Assembly (NCBI GenBank): GCA_039566865.1
Contig: CM076956.1
Location: forward strand, 12,039,511-12,103,510
Length of the DNA stretch: 64,000 nt
Direction: 5' to 3'
Source: Aurelia coerulea
Lineage: Eukaryota > Cnidaria > Scyphozoa > Semaeostomeae > Ulmaridae
The notes under the pieces are model-generated. The model saw only the letters and a program-made list of their open reading frames with translations, did no database searches and was not told where the DNA came from. Both the position numbers and the translations under genes were made by a program. Below are positions 47,431 through 58,075 of the stretch, piece by piece (positions within the stretch are counted from its first letter, which is position 1; every line of letters begins with the position of its first letter).

Positions 47431-47652
47431 ACAATCACTTACAAAATTGTTGAGCCACCCTGAAAAAAATGAGTTTTTTGGCCCCCCTTTCCCCCATATC
47501 AATGTTGTTTGGAAAAAAGTACTTGGTCATGCTGACAGACGTGGTTTGGCAACTTTTTAGTGGTTTCTCAACATTGACTAGGGGGGAGGGGGGAAAGCAG
47601 AGGCAAAAAACTGAAAATCTGAGGGTGGCTCAACAATTTTGTAAGTGATTGT
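47431..47652. repeat. right terminal direct repeat of element A
   Basis: Same length (222 bp), orientation and, by eye, sequence as 32246-32467. Confidence 0.85.
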
Positions 47653-48151
47653 AGGGCCTATAATATTGCTCTGAAGACTTCCGACTGGGTTGCCAATTCC
47701 CAGGTTGAAATGAACCACGCTCCTCGTTGTTTTGAATAGTTGAAATGGCGTTAAATCGATCCCGTTTTTGATGACTTTTAGAGGATTTCAGGCAAGCCCT
47801 TTTCCTCGAAATCCTTAATTTTGGAAATTTACCGGACCGAAAAAAATTGCGAAAAAGTCTTTTAGCGACAGAACAACGTTTGAAGCATTTCAATTGGCCA
47901 CTTACTTAATTTTCTGTGACAAATTGCGTTTGGTCACTTTTTTGGGTCACCCGGTATGATAAGTTAAATTCTGCCAACCACAGCGCACTCTTCAAGGCTC
48001 TTCGTCAGCATCGTGTCAGCATATTTTGACAGAGTTCATACACAGCTGTATTTACATGGACACATCAACTTTAATCAAGATTCCAAAAAATTGCCAAGGT
48101 AAAAGTAAAGCAACGTACCTCACGAGAATTAAAACAACGTACCTTAAGGCA

Positions 48152-48688
48152 CCGGTGTCCCAAAATAAAGTACTCTCGTTTGAAACATCACCAAAATTTG
48201 ATTACACAGCCGATCTTTAATTTTCTTTTTTTGTCAAGTAGATCAAGGACTCAATTATTTTCCAAGACACAGCTGATCTCGTTATTGGTTTTAAAATTAG
48301 CAAATTTAGCTCTCTTTAGGGCTACCTAGTTTTGAATCATACTGTAAAAAAGCACTGATGATTGCCAGATCAATTTCTTTGTACATGTAAAACTTCTAGT
48401 TTGGTCATAAATGATAGCAATAAATGCGCACTATCATTGGAAACTTCAATGATGATAAAAACTGTGAAAATTTTGACACTTAGGCTAGATTGAGTATTTT
48501 GCTTAAAAACTATGGCTCAAAATAGGGGTTTTCAGCGTGTAATTTTTCTACCTTGCTGTATCAAAAGGAAGCATCTTATCATCTATTTTTGGGTCTTTGA
48601 CAAAGCAACTCAAAAAGAAATTTTGTTTCAAGGTTTGACAATCAATTTTGGTGATTTTTTAAACTGAAGTACTTTTTGGGACACCCCG
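48152..48688. mobile_element. TA-type MITE, AAAGTACT family
   Basis: The ends are CCGGTGTCCCAAAATAAAGT and its inverse (AAGTACTTTTTGGGACACCCCG), with TA on the right. The short ACGTACCTCACGAGAATTAAA-like motif in the flanks is repeated on both sides. A probable relative is at 59488-60440. Confidence 0.72.
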
Positions 48689-48905
48689 TAGAATTAAAGC
48701 AACGTACTTTACCTCACGTATCTTATGTTCCTTTCAAGCCATTCGATTCAAAAGGAAGTGATAATAAAATTTCATACCACCTATTTAAAGGTTTGACCGA
48801 AATGCTGTCACGGCACAATGAAGAGCACATGAGAAATATAAAATGAAAGGGAACAGTTTACAGATTATATAGCCTGTAAGAGAACACAAATCTAAATTGC
48901 ATATA

Positions 48906-49116
48906 CCGGGTGTCCCAAAATGATGTATTATTGTTTGATTGCTTCCATGTCCATAACCAATAAACCGATTTTCAAACACTCTGTTTTATTTGATTGCCTA
49001 AAGACTAAATTGTATTTTAAGATGTTGGTTGCGGTTTTACGAGTTTTTGAAAATCGGTTCATTAGTTATGGACATATAAGCAATCAAACGATAATACATC
49101 ATTTTGGGACACCCGG
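48906..49116. mobile_element. TA-type MITE, ATGATGTATTAT family
   Basis: 211 bp with TA flanks and ends CCGGGTGTCCCAAAATGATG and inverse. Sister of 23789-23999. Confidence 0.82.
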
Positions 49117-49980
49117 TATATGACCAAAATGAATGTCTGAAATTTTGCTTGTTAAGTCTTAAGCTCCGGATTCTAAGACTATGAAAACATTTGACAGCGA
49201 ACAGAATATCAAAACTCATAAACCGATTGTTTTGCATTGTGAAAAGCTGTTAAATTGCGAAGAGCAGTCTTTGCTTATTACAGTCATATGCCATTCATAG
49301 ATTTTTTTTATGACCAAAATGATCTTCTGGAACTACTTTCATTAAGACCCAAGCTCAGATCACCATGACGATGACAGCATATAACAGCGAAAAGAATATC
49401 TTAACTCATAAACCGACTAGCTAATATTGGGAAAAGATGCCTTGTTAACTGTTAAATGTCATTGATCGGTTTTAAAAATCATTAATGAACGAAGTCACAT
49501 CATTCTGCACTACTTGAATAACCTCCCTAAATCTTGGACTAAAACAGCTATGTTGAATAGAGCTTTGCAGTTCGCAGTTCGCAGTGATTCATTCATTGAA
49601 GAAATTGTCTTCCCTAGCAAGACAGTCGTGACTGTAATTGGCTGGTTGTGATGTTGAAATCACTAACAAGAGACCTGCCCTCTGAATTATTACGAAGTCT
49701 TTATGCCCTTGGATCATACTTTGTTTCGAGAATAAAGGGAACCAGGCCGTTATCACCTTCGTGAATTTCAATGTACAGCGAAATTACTGAAGCGTGCCTA
49801 ATTATATTCTTTCATATTGTCTTATTCATCCAATCAATGCCTCGCCAGTGTGCCTTTAAAGCAAATGAATGGAGTTAAGTAGGGGCAATCTATAAATAGG
49901 ACAAAGAAAGCTTCTACGCACGGTAGTGTTCCTCTAGCTATACAAAATGCCCGCACGCGTGGACATCCTCAAATACACTT

Positions 49981-50119
49981 TGCGCTCCTTTGGCAATCAA
50001 AACCATCGTGATTTCATTCAAAGTCAGCCAGCTGGATCTAAATGCTTTGAAAAGAAACAATGCAAAAATCTTAAACAATACAATCATGATTGTTTTGATT
50101 GCCAAAGGAACGCAAGGAG
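49981..50119. repeat. hairpin element with GGCAATCAAAACCATCGTGA arms
   Basis: TGCGCTCCTTTGGCAATCAA at the left is mirrored by TTGATTGCCAAAGGAACGCA at the right, arms about 35 bp. The preceding 49890-49975 (ATAAATAGGACAAAGAAA...) recurs inverted at about 58370-58445. Confidence 0.6.
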
Positions 50120-50390
50120 AATAGGTTGATAATAGAATACCCAGACCCCTTCCGCGCGTGGCTTTTATCTCCGTTGATTCTCTTTAATACAGCAATGATC
50201 AATGATAAGGTAGTTGATTTTTGAACAAAATTATTTGCACTTCATAAGAAAGCTCATTAAGTATTCCAATTAGCTATGTAAGAAGAGTGACAGAGAAAAT
50301 AGAGTGGTATAGTTGGTAGACAGATTTGCTTATATTTGAAGCAAAGTTCCTCTTAATGCCTTTAATATAAGCATGATCAATAATAAAGTA

Positions 50391-50991
50391 CCGGGTGTCC
50401 CAAAAAAAGTATACAGATTTGAGTGACTCCAGCGATGTGAATTTAGCTTTAATCAATGGCTAATCACTCTCAAAATGTTCCTTGATTGATAACTTGAACA
50501 TAGATACCTCGTTTGTTGGTATTGATGCTATGAGAGCAGAAATATCAATACCGAAAGCTCAAATTTGCGTCCACATGCAAACCAGAGCTTTAGCCTTTTG
50601 GCCTAAGCAAGTTCCTGAAGCACATCGAAATTAAGAACTGAAATTAATGAAAAATTAAGAAACTGCCCCATGAGTGACTGGGGGGGGGGGGGTGACAGAA
50701 TAACACCAAATTTAATATTTTTCCAATTTTATTCAGGCTATCGTTGATTTATACCCTGTGCCTTAAGAATTTGCTTAGGCCAAAAGGCTAAAGCTCTGGT
50801 TTGCAGGAAGAGGCAAATTTGAGCTTTGAAGATTTACATCTCTGCTCTCACAGCACTAATACCAACAAACGAGGTATCTATGTTCAAGTTAACTATTCAG
50901 GGACATTTTGAGACCAATTAGACATTGATTAAAGCTAAATTCACATTGCTAGAGTCAACCAAATCTGTATACATTTTTTTGGGACACCCGG
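50391..50991. mobile_element. TA-type foldback MITE, GTATACAGATTT family
   Basis: The ends are CCGGGTGTCCCAAAAAAAGT and inverse, flanked by TA on both sides. The long arms match 6002-6603. A run of 12 Gs lies at about 50679. Confidence 0.82.
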
Positions 50992-52310
50992 TAGTTAATT
51001 TGGACAAAATTATTCTGCATTTCTTAAAAAATCTCACTAAATGTTGAACTTGAACAGCCATCTAAGAAGACTGACCAGTGTTCTATTTGCTTCGAAAAAC
51101 TGTCTCCTACCATCATGCATTGATCAATAATAAAGTAGTTAATTTATGAACAAAATTATTCTGAACTTAGTAAGAAATCTCACTAAATGCTTAACTTCGA
51201 CAGCCATCTAAGGAGATTGACCAGTGTTCTATTTGTAACTAGATTAATTGATTTATCTTCGAAAAAAATTGCCTTTTACTATTTTGCATTGAACAATAAT
51301 AAAGTAATCAATGTATGAACAAAATTATTCGGCAATTCTTAAGAATTCTCACTTCATCTTAGACTTAGATAGCCATAAAAGAAGAATAACAGAGAACTGA
51401 GAGTTCTGTTAGGTAGACCAATATATTTATACTTGAAAAATTGAAAGAACGTGTTAAGTTTGTAAGCAAAATTATGCTGCACTACTTGAGAGATTTTGAA
51501 CTTAAACCACTGGATAAGAAAAGGGAAAGAGAAGAGATCTGTTCTATTTGGTAGAATGATTAACTTATATGGAACTTCTTAACTTCTTAAGAAATCTCAC
51601 TAAATGCTTAACTTAGTTCTATTTGCTAGATTAATTGATTTATCTTCGAAAAAATTGTCTCTTACTATCTTGCATTGATCAATAATAAAGTAGTTAATTT
51701 ATGGACAATATCATTACGCACTTCTTACAAAATCTCACTAAATTTTGAACATAAACAACCATATAAGAAGACTGACCAGTGTTCTATTTGTAAGATTAAT
51801 TAATTTATCTTCGAAAAATTTCTTTTACTATTTTGCATTGAACAACAATAAAGTAATCAATGTATGAACAAAATTATTCTGCAATTCTTAAGAATTCTCA
51901 CTTCATCTTAGACTTAGATAGCCATAAAAGAAGAATAACAGAGAACTGAGTGCTCTGTTAGGTAGACCAATATATTTATACTTGAAAAATTGAAAGAACG
52001 TGTTAAGTTTGTGAACAAAATTATGCTGCACTACTTGAAATCTTGAACTTAAACCACTATATAGGAAAAAGGACAGAGAAGAGAACTGTTCTATTTGGTA
52101 GAATGATCAATCTATATATGAAGAAATAATCTCTTATCCTTAAATATCGTAGTAAATTTATGAACAAATTGTTCTGAAGGTACTTGAGAGAAATCTCACT
52201 AAATCTTGCATTTGAAAAGCTATGTGCGGAGAGTGACAGGGAAAGGAGCTTTGTAAATCGCAGAAAAAAATGATTCACATTTGAAGAAATGTCCTTTACT
52301 CCATCTGCAA

Positions 52311-53150
52311 TCTGACTAAAACACCAACAATATCTTGCTCTCTAGGCAACCATGCAAAAGAATTAGCACAACGGTTATTGCTTTTGAGAGACAGACTAGG
52401 ATAGGCTTATGAAATAATCCCAGTTATCGACGACAACAACGTTTTTTGCTCATACGGGACTTATGGACTTTCACATAAAAAATTGCACCCTGAAACGAAC
52501 TTTTGGCGTAGTCATTCGGCCTTCAGCAGTTGCAAATTCTCATTGCTGTGATGAGCTCATGGAAGCTAAGTGGCCTTCAAAATGAGGAACTCCTGGTTGA
52601 AAGTGAAAGGTTTGTTGATTCTTGGATTGAGGAAACATTAATCTGGACACTTGTGGCTTTTGTTCATGGCTAACGTCGCTGAAAAGTTGAATTTTCAGGC
52701 GTTTTATGAACTGAGGCTTGAGCCGGCAACTTGGGCCCATCCGCCACTGCCTGGAAAACTCAGCTTTTCGGACAGTGTTTCTATGGCTTCCATATCCGGA
52801 TATGAAATCGAGGGAAAGAATTTCGTCCAAATTTTAAATATGAAAGTCCTTATCACTGCACTACGAATATGGAATCAGTCTAGGCTATACACTGCAAACA
52901 CTATTCTATGAAACCAGCAAAGGATCCAATAACTCATTGAAAAAGCCAAAGCTTGCAGACCGCACATTGCAAAGAAATGTAAACGTACAAAGAATGTTGA
53001 AAGAAACGGAAAATATTATGACTGGTCTGCCGTGTAAACAATGTTGTCGATCCATTTGATTTAGTCTACGTTACAAACAGTCTATGACTTGTTAAAGTTG
53101 TTGCATAATTCATATTTCTTCATATACAGCCAATGGGGCAGAGTTTGGGG
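52311..53150. other. no gene seen
   Basis: Only frames under 100 codons without recognised features. A run of Gs lies at about 53147, next to the LINE tail. Confidence 0.4.
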
Positions 53151-53154
53151 GGGG

Positions 53155-56120
53155 GGGTGGATCATTTATAATAATAATATATCAAATGAGGGAATACGAG
53201 GCTTACAGCCTATAAAACCCTAGAAGTTGTATTTGTGTTCGCGGTGGAAGCTATCATAACGTTTTTCAAAATGTAATACTGTCGTACAGTTGACAATCTC
53301 TTCGGATAACTCATTCCACGATTTTACTATTCTTTGTGAAAAGAAGTTTCGTCTTACGTTCAGGCGATTTCTTTGCTTAAACAGCTTGAGCTCGTGTCCT
53401 CTTGTTTTGGTTGTGCTTAACTTGAAGAAATTTGTATGGTTCAAGTCGACGATACCTTTCATGATCTTAAAAACCATTATCATGTCTCCTCTCGTTCTTC
53501 TATATGCAAGAGTTGGGAGATCAAGGGCAATAAGGCGTTCAGTGTAAGTCAAGTTTCTCAGCGATGGCACTAATTTCGTGGCTCTTCTTTGGACGCTTTC
53601 TAGCGAACGAATGTCTTTAACGAGGCTTGGGCTCCATACGGCGCCGGCGGATTCTAACAAGGGTCTAACTAAAGCTTTGTACAACGTGTTGAAGGTTTCT
53701 AGACTTAAATACTTGATCGTTCTTTTTATCGAAGCGAGGACACCGTTCGCTTTTTTTATGCAAGATTCGATTTGTTTTTGAAATTTTAATTTGGTATCAA
53801 CAATAACTCCTAAGTCTTTTGTCTCTTCCGATTCTTTTATTTCGATTTGACGATTGTCTTTTTGGTCGATAATATAATAAGTACTTGAGTCTATCTCCTC
53901 TCTATTCTTAGTGCTTACGTGCAATTTAGAACACTTTTGTGCATTTAGGGGCAACTGCCACTGACTGGACCAGTTTTCGATTCGATTTATGTCATCCTGT
54001 GCGGGTTGGCTGCTGCCTGAGTTTCTTCGGTACAATTTCAAATCGTCAGCAAATATCTTCACGGAACTATTTTCAATGCAATCTGGTATGTCGTTTATGT
54101 AAATAAGGAACAATAAGGGTCCAAGGACGCTACCTTGCGGGACTCCACTTAAAACATTCGTCCAAGAAGATTTAAAACCATTCAGTACTACTCTCTGCTT
54201 TCTGTTATGGAGAAAAGCAACGATCCATTGAAGTACTTTTCCTCTAATTCCATACGAATTTAACTTCGAAAGAAGTCGTTGATGGGGTACGGAGTCAAAT
54301 GCCTTTGCGAAGTCAAAGTATATTACATCGATGCTGTTACCTTCATCAAGGAGAGAAGTCCATTCTTCTAAGGCTTCTAACAACTGTGTTACACAGGAAC
54401 GTTTTGCTCTGAAACCGTATTGATCATTCGAAAAAAGTTCATTTGTATCAAGGTGTTTCACGATTTCATTCTTGAAAATTCGCTCTAACAGTCGACAAAT
54501 TATGCTTGTAAGACTGATCGGTCTGTAATTTTCTTTATCATGTTTAGATCCTTTTTTAAAGACAGGAGTTATATGTGCCCATTTCCATTTCTCAGGGATC
54601 ATTCCTGTGCTGAAGCTGGATTTAAAAATTAAGCACAAAGGGAAAGCAATAACTTCTGCTGACTCTTTTAATACTCTTGGGTGGATGCTATCCGGACCCG
54701 GCGATTTCGATGCATTCAAGGACTTCAATGCGTTCAATACTAATTCTTCAGTTATGTTAATATCTGTGAGCGGAGAGGCGAACTGTCTTTCTTCTATTTG
54801 CGGAATAGACGATAGGTCTTCACGAGTAAATACTGAAGTGAAGAATTGATTGAGGACGTCAACTTTTTCTTGCTCAGAATTTGTAAAGCGATTGTCACCG
54901 ACCTTTAGGTCAGGAACCCGGGATTTGGTTTTTAGTTTTGAATTTGCATACCGCCAGTAATGTTTAATGTTTATTTTGATGTTCATTGCAATGTTTCGTT
55001 CAATTTCCTTTATTCTGTTCCTGATAGTAGTTTTTACTTTATTACAGTGTCTTCTATAACGTATGTAATCATTCCCATTTTTTGTTATTATCCAACGCTT
55101 ATATGCATTGTGTTTCTTTTTTAACGCTCTCATCGCATAGTTATTGAGCCATATCGGTTGTTTCTCGTTGTTTTTTGAAGGGTTGATTTTGCGTTTTGGT
55201 ATGCATTGTTCTATGGAGCTGCTAAGTTTAGCTTCAAAATAATTCATCATGGCCTCAGTTGACATGCCTTTAAATTCCTTATTCCAGTCAATCTCCTTCA
55301 AAATATTTCTAAATTTAACATAATCACCGTAATCATATGAGAAACGTTCTGATTTATCACCATGGTTGTGTGACTCTTCGATTTCTACTATGTATTGTAA
55401 CTCTAACGTCAAGTGATCACTCGAACCAAGAGGATCATTGTATAGTAGTTTTTGAACAGAGTTTTCATCATTGGTCCAGATTAAATCTAAGCAATTCGAA
55501 GTTTGGTTGTGTCTGTGTCTTGTTGATTTATTTACATGTTGGGTTAAGAAGCAATCATCAGTTAATTTAAGAAACTGTGATGCAGGGTTTTCTTCATCAG
55601 TGTTTGACAAATGGCTTTCCCAATTGATATCTGGATAGTTAAAGTCTCCGACGATAAGTATTTGGTCATGTTGTCTATCACTCGTTATATTTGTTATCAA
55701 TTGACGTAGAGACTCATGGTTATCTTTTGAAGGACTTCTATAAACGACCCCACAAACAAGGTTGTCCTTTTCATTGACTTTTATCTCCACAAATAAACAT
55801 TCTAACGAGGAGTCTCCAGATGAGTAATCTAGACGCTTTGCACGGAGTTGATTTGATAAATATAAAGCAACACCTCTGTTTGATGTTTCATCTATATTAG
55901 AAAAAATCTGATAGCCCTGTATTGCAATGTCACTTTCCTTTAAGGGATATAGTTTCACTTTTGGTAATACTTCGGTAATCATGCATATGTCCGATTTCGA
56001 CAGATGTAATTTTGATTTCAATTCATCTACTTTATTGCTGAGGCAATCTGCATTCGTATAAGTACATTTCAGATTCTTTATTTTGTTTATTGTTGCTGTA
56101 TGATGTGTGGGCCTTGCATC
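53155..56120 (-). mobile_element. CR1/L2-type LINE, nearly complete polymerase ORF
   Basis: The coding region is followed by a short 3' UTR ending in ATATATTATTATTATAAATG-like sequence (53160-53185), a microsatellite-type tail usual for CR1/L2 elements. Coding continues upstream of the first listed codon to about 56120, where an in-frame TGA occurs. No ORF1 is seen further upstream, so the copy is probably 5'-truncated just before the endonuclease. Confidence 0.8.
53220..56021 (-). CDS. LINE ORF2: APE endonuclease plus reverse transcriptase
   Basis: 933 codons. The apurinic-type endonuclease domain has Glu17 (MITE), VGDFN at 124-128 and SDH at 201-203. The RT spans about 440-760 with FAKAFDSV (571-578), GVPQGSVLGPLLF and the catalytic FADD (657-660). 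A C-terminal region ends with RNFFSQRIVKSWNELSEE, the usual CR1/L2 tail. The first codon is TTG. The frame is open for 33 more codons upstream (KNLKCTYTNADCLSNKVDEL), which is the true start of the endonuclease fold, but there is no ATG. The frame is otherwise unbroken. It would nick target DNA and copy its own RNA at the nick. Confidence 0.9.
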   Translation of the reverse strand: MKSKLHLSKSDICMITEVLPKVKLYPLKESDIAIQGYQIFSNIDETSNRGVALYLSNQLRAKRLDYSSGDSSLECLFVEIKVNEKDNLVCGVVYRSPSKDNHESLRQLITNITSDRQHDQILIVGDFNYPDINWESHLSNTDEENPASQFLKLTDDCFLTQHVNKSTRHRHNQTSNCLDLIWTNDENSVQKLLYNDPLGSSDHLTLELQYIVEIEESHNHGDKSERFSYDYGDYVKFRNILKEIDWNKEFKGMSTEAMMNYFEAKLSSSIEQCIPKRKINPSKNNEKQPIWLNNYAMRALKKKHNAYKRWIITKNGNDYIRYRRHCNKVKTTIRNRIKEIERNIAMNIKINIKHYWRYANSKLKTKSRVPDLKVGDNRFTNSEQEKVDVLNQFFTSVFTREDLSSIPQIEERQFASPLTDINITEELVLNALKSLNASKSPGPDSIHPRVLKESAEVIAFPLCLIFKSSFSTGMIPEKWKWAHITPVFKKGSKHDKENYRPISLTSIICRLLERIFKNEIVKHLDTNELFSNDQYGFRAKRSCVTQLLEALEEWTSLLDEGNSIDVIYFDFAKAFDSVPHQRLLSKLNSYGIRGKVLQWIVAFLHNRKQRVVLNGFKSSWTNVLSGVPQGSVLGPLLFLIYINDIPDCIENSSVKIFADDLKLYRRNSGSSQPAQDDINRIENWSSQWQLPLNAQKCSKLHVSTKNREEIDSSTYYIIDQKDNRQIEIKESEETKDLGVIVDTKLKFQKQIESCIKKANGVLASIKRTIKYLSLETFNTLYKALVRPLLESAGAVWSPSLVKDIRSLESVQRRATKLVPSLRNLTYTERLIALDLPTLAYRRTRGDMIMVFKIMKGIVDLNHTNFFKLSTTKTRGHELKLFKQRNRLNVRRNFFSQRIVKSWNELSEEIVNCTTVLHFEKRYDSFHREHKYNF

Positions 56121-56543
56121 TCATTGGTCTTTGGTATGGGAAGTTTTGGTGGTCTCTTGTTTCTGGAAATTTGAATTATATGTCTTTGAAATTATGGCAT
56201 GGCTCTTCGTTTATAAACTTCTAACTCTTTCAACGAAAGCCATCATCTTTGTTCATAACAGAAACTAATTGTCTTCATCTATAGCACAATAACAGTGAAA
56301 TCGATGAATTTGTCAATGACTCTTTTCGCCCCATTATTCAAATCAACAGACCCATTGACCCATCTATAAATTTACTATTGACACATTATGGCCTAATTCC
56401 GAAAAATTCAAAACCATTTAAATTCATGGTTACCGATTTATGTCACAAGAAATTCAACATTAGTTGATGTTTCAAAAAAGTCCTTTCTTTGTTCTCCAGC
56501 AATATAAAAATCTATCAGAGTTATTAAACGGAGATGATTAGCT
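56121..56543. other. no gene seen
   Basis: AT-rich sequence between the LINE and element B. It may hold the target site or upstream remnant of the LINE, but no duplication was found. Confidence 0.35.
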
Positions 56544-56789
56544 ACAATCCTGGCCAAAAGAAGCTGGGACACAGGCAAATTTCAGTGTCTTCATGATGTT
56601 TCCTAAAATATCGAGAAGAAAACATACGTTTAGAGTCTCCAAATCCCCCCTCCCCCCTATTTCAATGTTGAGAGGGTCGAAAGGCGTTTGATTCAAGCAA
56701 CTTTGAGAAGGGGGGAGCGGGGGGCACGTAATCGAAGACCGAAGTAGTGCAATTTTATGATTTGTCCCAAGTATTTTGGCCAAGATTGT
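56544..56789. repeat. left terminal direct repeat of element B
   Basis: It starts ACAATCCTGGCCAAAA and ends TTTTGGCCAAGATTGT, an inverted pair. Inside are CCCCCCTCCCCCC followed by TATTTCAATGTTG, and GGGGGGAGCGGGGGG. It shares ends, C block, CAATGTTG and G block with the repeat of element A, but little else. Confidence 0.85.
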
Positions 56790-58075
56790 CTGAAAAATTG
56801 CTATCACTACCTATCACATATGTTTCTATGAATCCAAATCTACTTGTATCAGACAATTTCTTTCACTATGAATGGATAGCCACTAACTGTGGGCTTAACT
56901 CCAGAGTACTTCAGATGTTAATGTTTTCATCGTTACTGGTTCATCCATCAGAACTATGACGTCATGAAAATATGCACAATTTTCCTATTACGTTCAGCGA
57001 AACTTCTCTTGTGCACAAAACCTGCCAATGATTTTCGTCTGAAAACATCACGGTTATCAAAGAGAACTGTAAAACAAAGTTCCTTTTGAATCAGTGCAAA
57101 TTCTGCGCCTCCGCAGCGCAATTGTCTTATTTTCAAATGTACCGTTAGCCAATTCTCTAACTATTCATTCATTTTCAATGAGATTAAATTCGCTCCACCA
57201 AACTTGCATTCACCCTGGACGGCATTGAATGGTCTATTGTGCCCGATGAATTGTAATCCACAACTTTTTGTTGAAGAAGAATATACCTGTTGCATAGCAG
57301 CAAGGCGGCTTTGCACTGTCTGGAAAATTGAGAAAGGGATCAAATTTGTCAACGCTGCTCCCTACTTTAAACATTAATAACATCGGCAACGTTTGCCCTA
57401 TTCTAACAAATTTTGTCTCATTTTAATGAGAAAAATGAGCTTTATTAGCCTATAGTCAGTATTTGCGTCGATATTTTCGTGAAATATGATTTCTGACGGT
57501 TCTCAATAGAGTTCAAAAGAAACTTATCCGGAAATGTTAATTCTAAGTTTTTTAATTTTGGAGCGCCGTGACATTTCCACCTTCCAGGCAATTTTTACTT
57601 GGTTTTTTTGCATGAATAGGAAGACTTTGATGTTAAAATGTGGAATCAGACGAATTTGCCAAAAAAGCGTGACTTATCCTAAAATTATGGGGCATTTTTC
57701 TTTGGAGCGCCGTTGTGAGAACCGAAGAATTCACAAGAAACCGGACCTCAAACAATGAGCCCAAAAGCTTTCTTGCAATGATAAGTCATTTTCAAAGAGC
57801 AGCGGAGTACACAATCTTACGATAGCGGAAGAAAGCTCAGAATCCTAATGTATGTCACTTTTCATAAGGGAATCTTTATGTGAGTGAAAATTGCAGCAAT
57901 TTTGCCACGCCCATTTTTAAGAAGGTGCTCAGCGAATTTAACAAACAATGCCTATTTCGGCATAGATAGCTGAGAACTCACTTCTTGTGTTAGGGATGAC
58001 GGTGTTAAAATTTCACACAGAAATCTCTATGGGTTCTCAAGCTATGAGGTATTATTTGTTAACAATCATTTTCAG

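Larger units (their letters stand above)
32246..47652. mobile_element. element A with 222-bp terminal direct repeats (unknown class)
   Basis: Bounded by two apparently identical direct repeats, 32246-32467 and 47431-47652. The interior starts CTGAAATG and ends CATTTTCAG, which are inverted copies of each other. The outer flanks are CT on the left and AG on the right, with no duplication visible. Without the inner 12.6-kb insertion the interior would be about 2.4 kb. The interior encodes no recognised protein. The layout is shared with element B at 56544-58321. Confidence 0.65.
31954..47954. mobile_element. GGGTGACCC foldback element split by the direct-repeat element
   Basis: The left arm (31954-32245) and right arm (47653-47954) are the two inverted arms of a relative of 1405-2452. 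They are flanked by TA at 31952-31953 and 47955-47956. Removing what lies between rejoins the arms at ATACCT/AGGGCC, near the centre of the foldback. Confidence 0.75.
31796..48070. mobile_element. TTAA-flanked element split by ~16 kb of nested insertions
   Basis: The left part (31796-31951) and right part (47957-48070) together match the intact 315-bp element at 59851-60165. TTAA lies on both outer sides (31792-31795 and 48071-48074). The ends are inverted: (c)ATGTAAGTACAGC and GCTGTATTTACATG. A TTAA target suggests a piggyBac- or Kolobok-like non-autonomous family. The gap between the parts is the nest described below. Confidence 0.75.
49130..52310. repeat. degenerate satellite, ~145-170-bp period
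   Basis: TGAACAAAATTATTCTGCAC and variants recur at about 49315, 50223, 51002, 51148, 51316, 51460, 51700, 51866, 52012 and 52160, each followed by AAATCTCACTAAATCTT-like sequence. Segments near 51301-51480 and 51850-52030 are nearly identical, so a ~550-bp block was duplicated. The array is interrupted by a hairpin element (49981-50119) and a foldback (50391-50991). Confidence 0.7.

Noticed and set aside
32246..47652. Ordinary LTR retrotransposon
   Set aside because: The repeats do not have TG...CA ends. No primer site, polypurine tract or target duplication is visible, and the inner edges are inverted copies.
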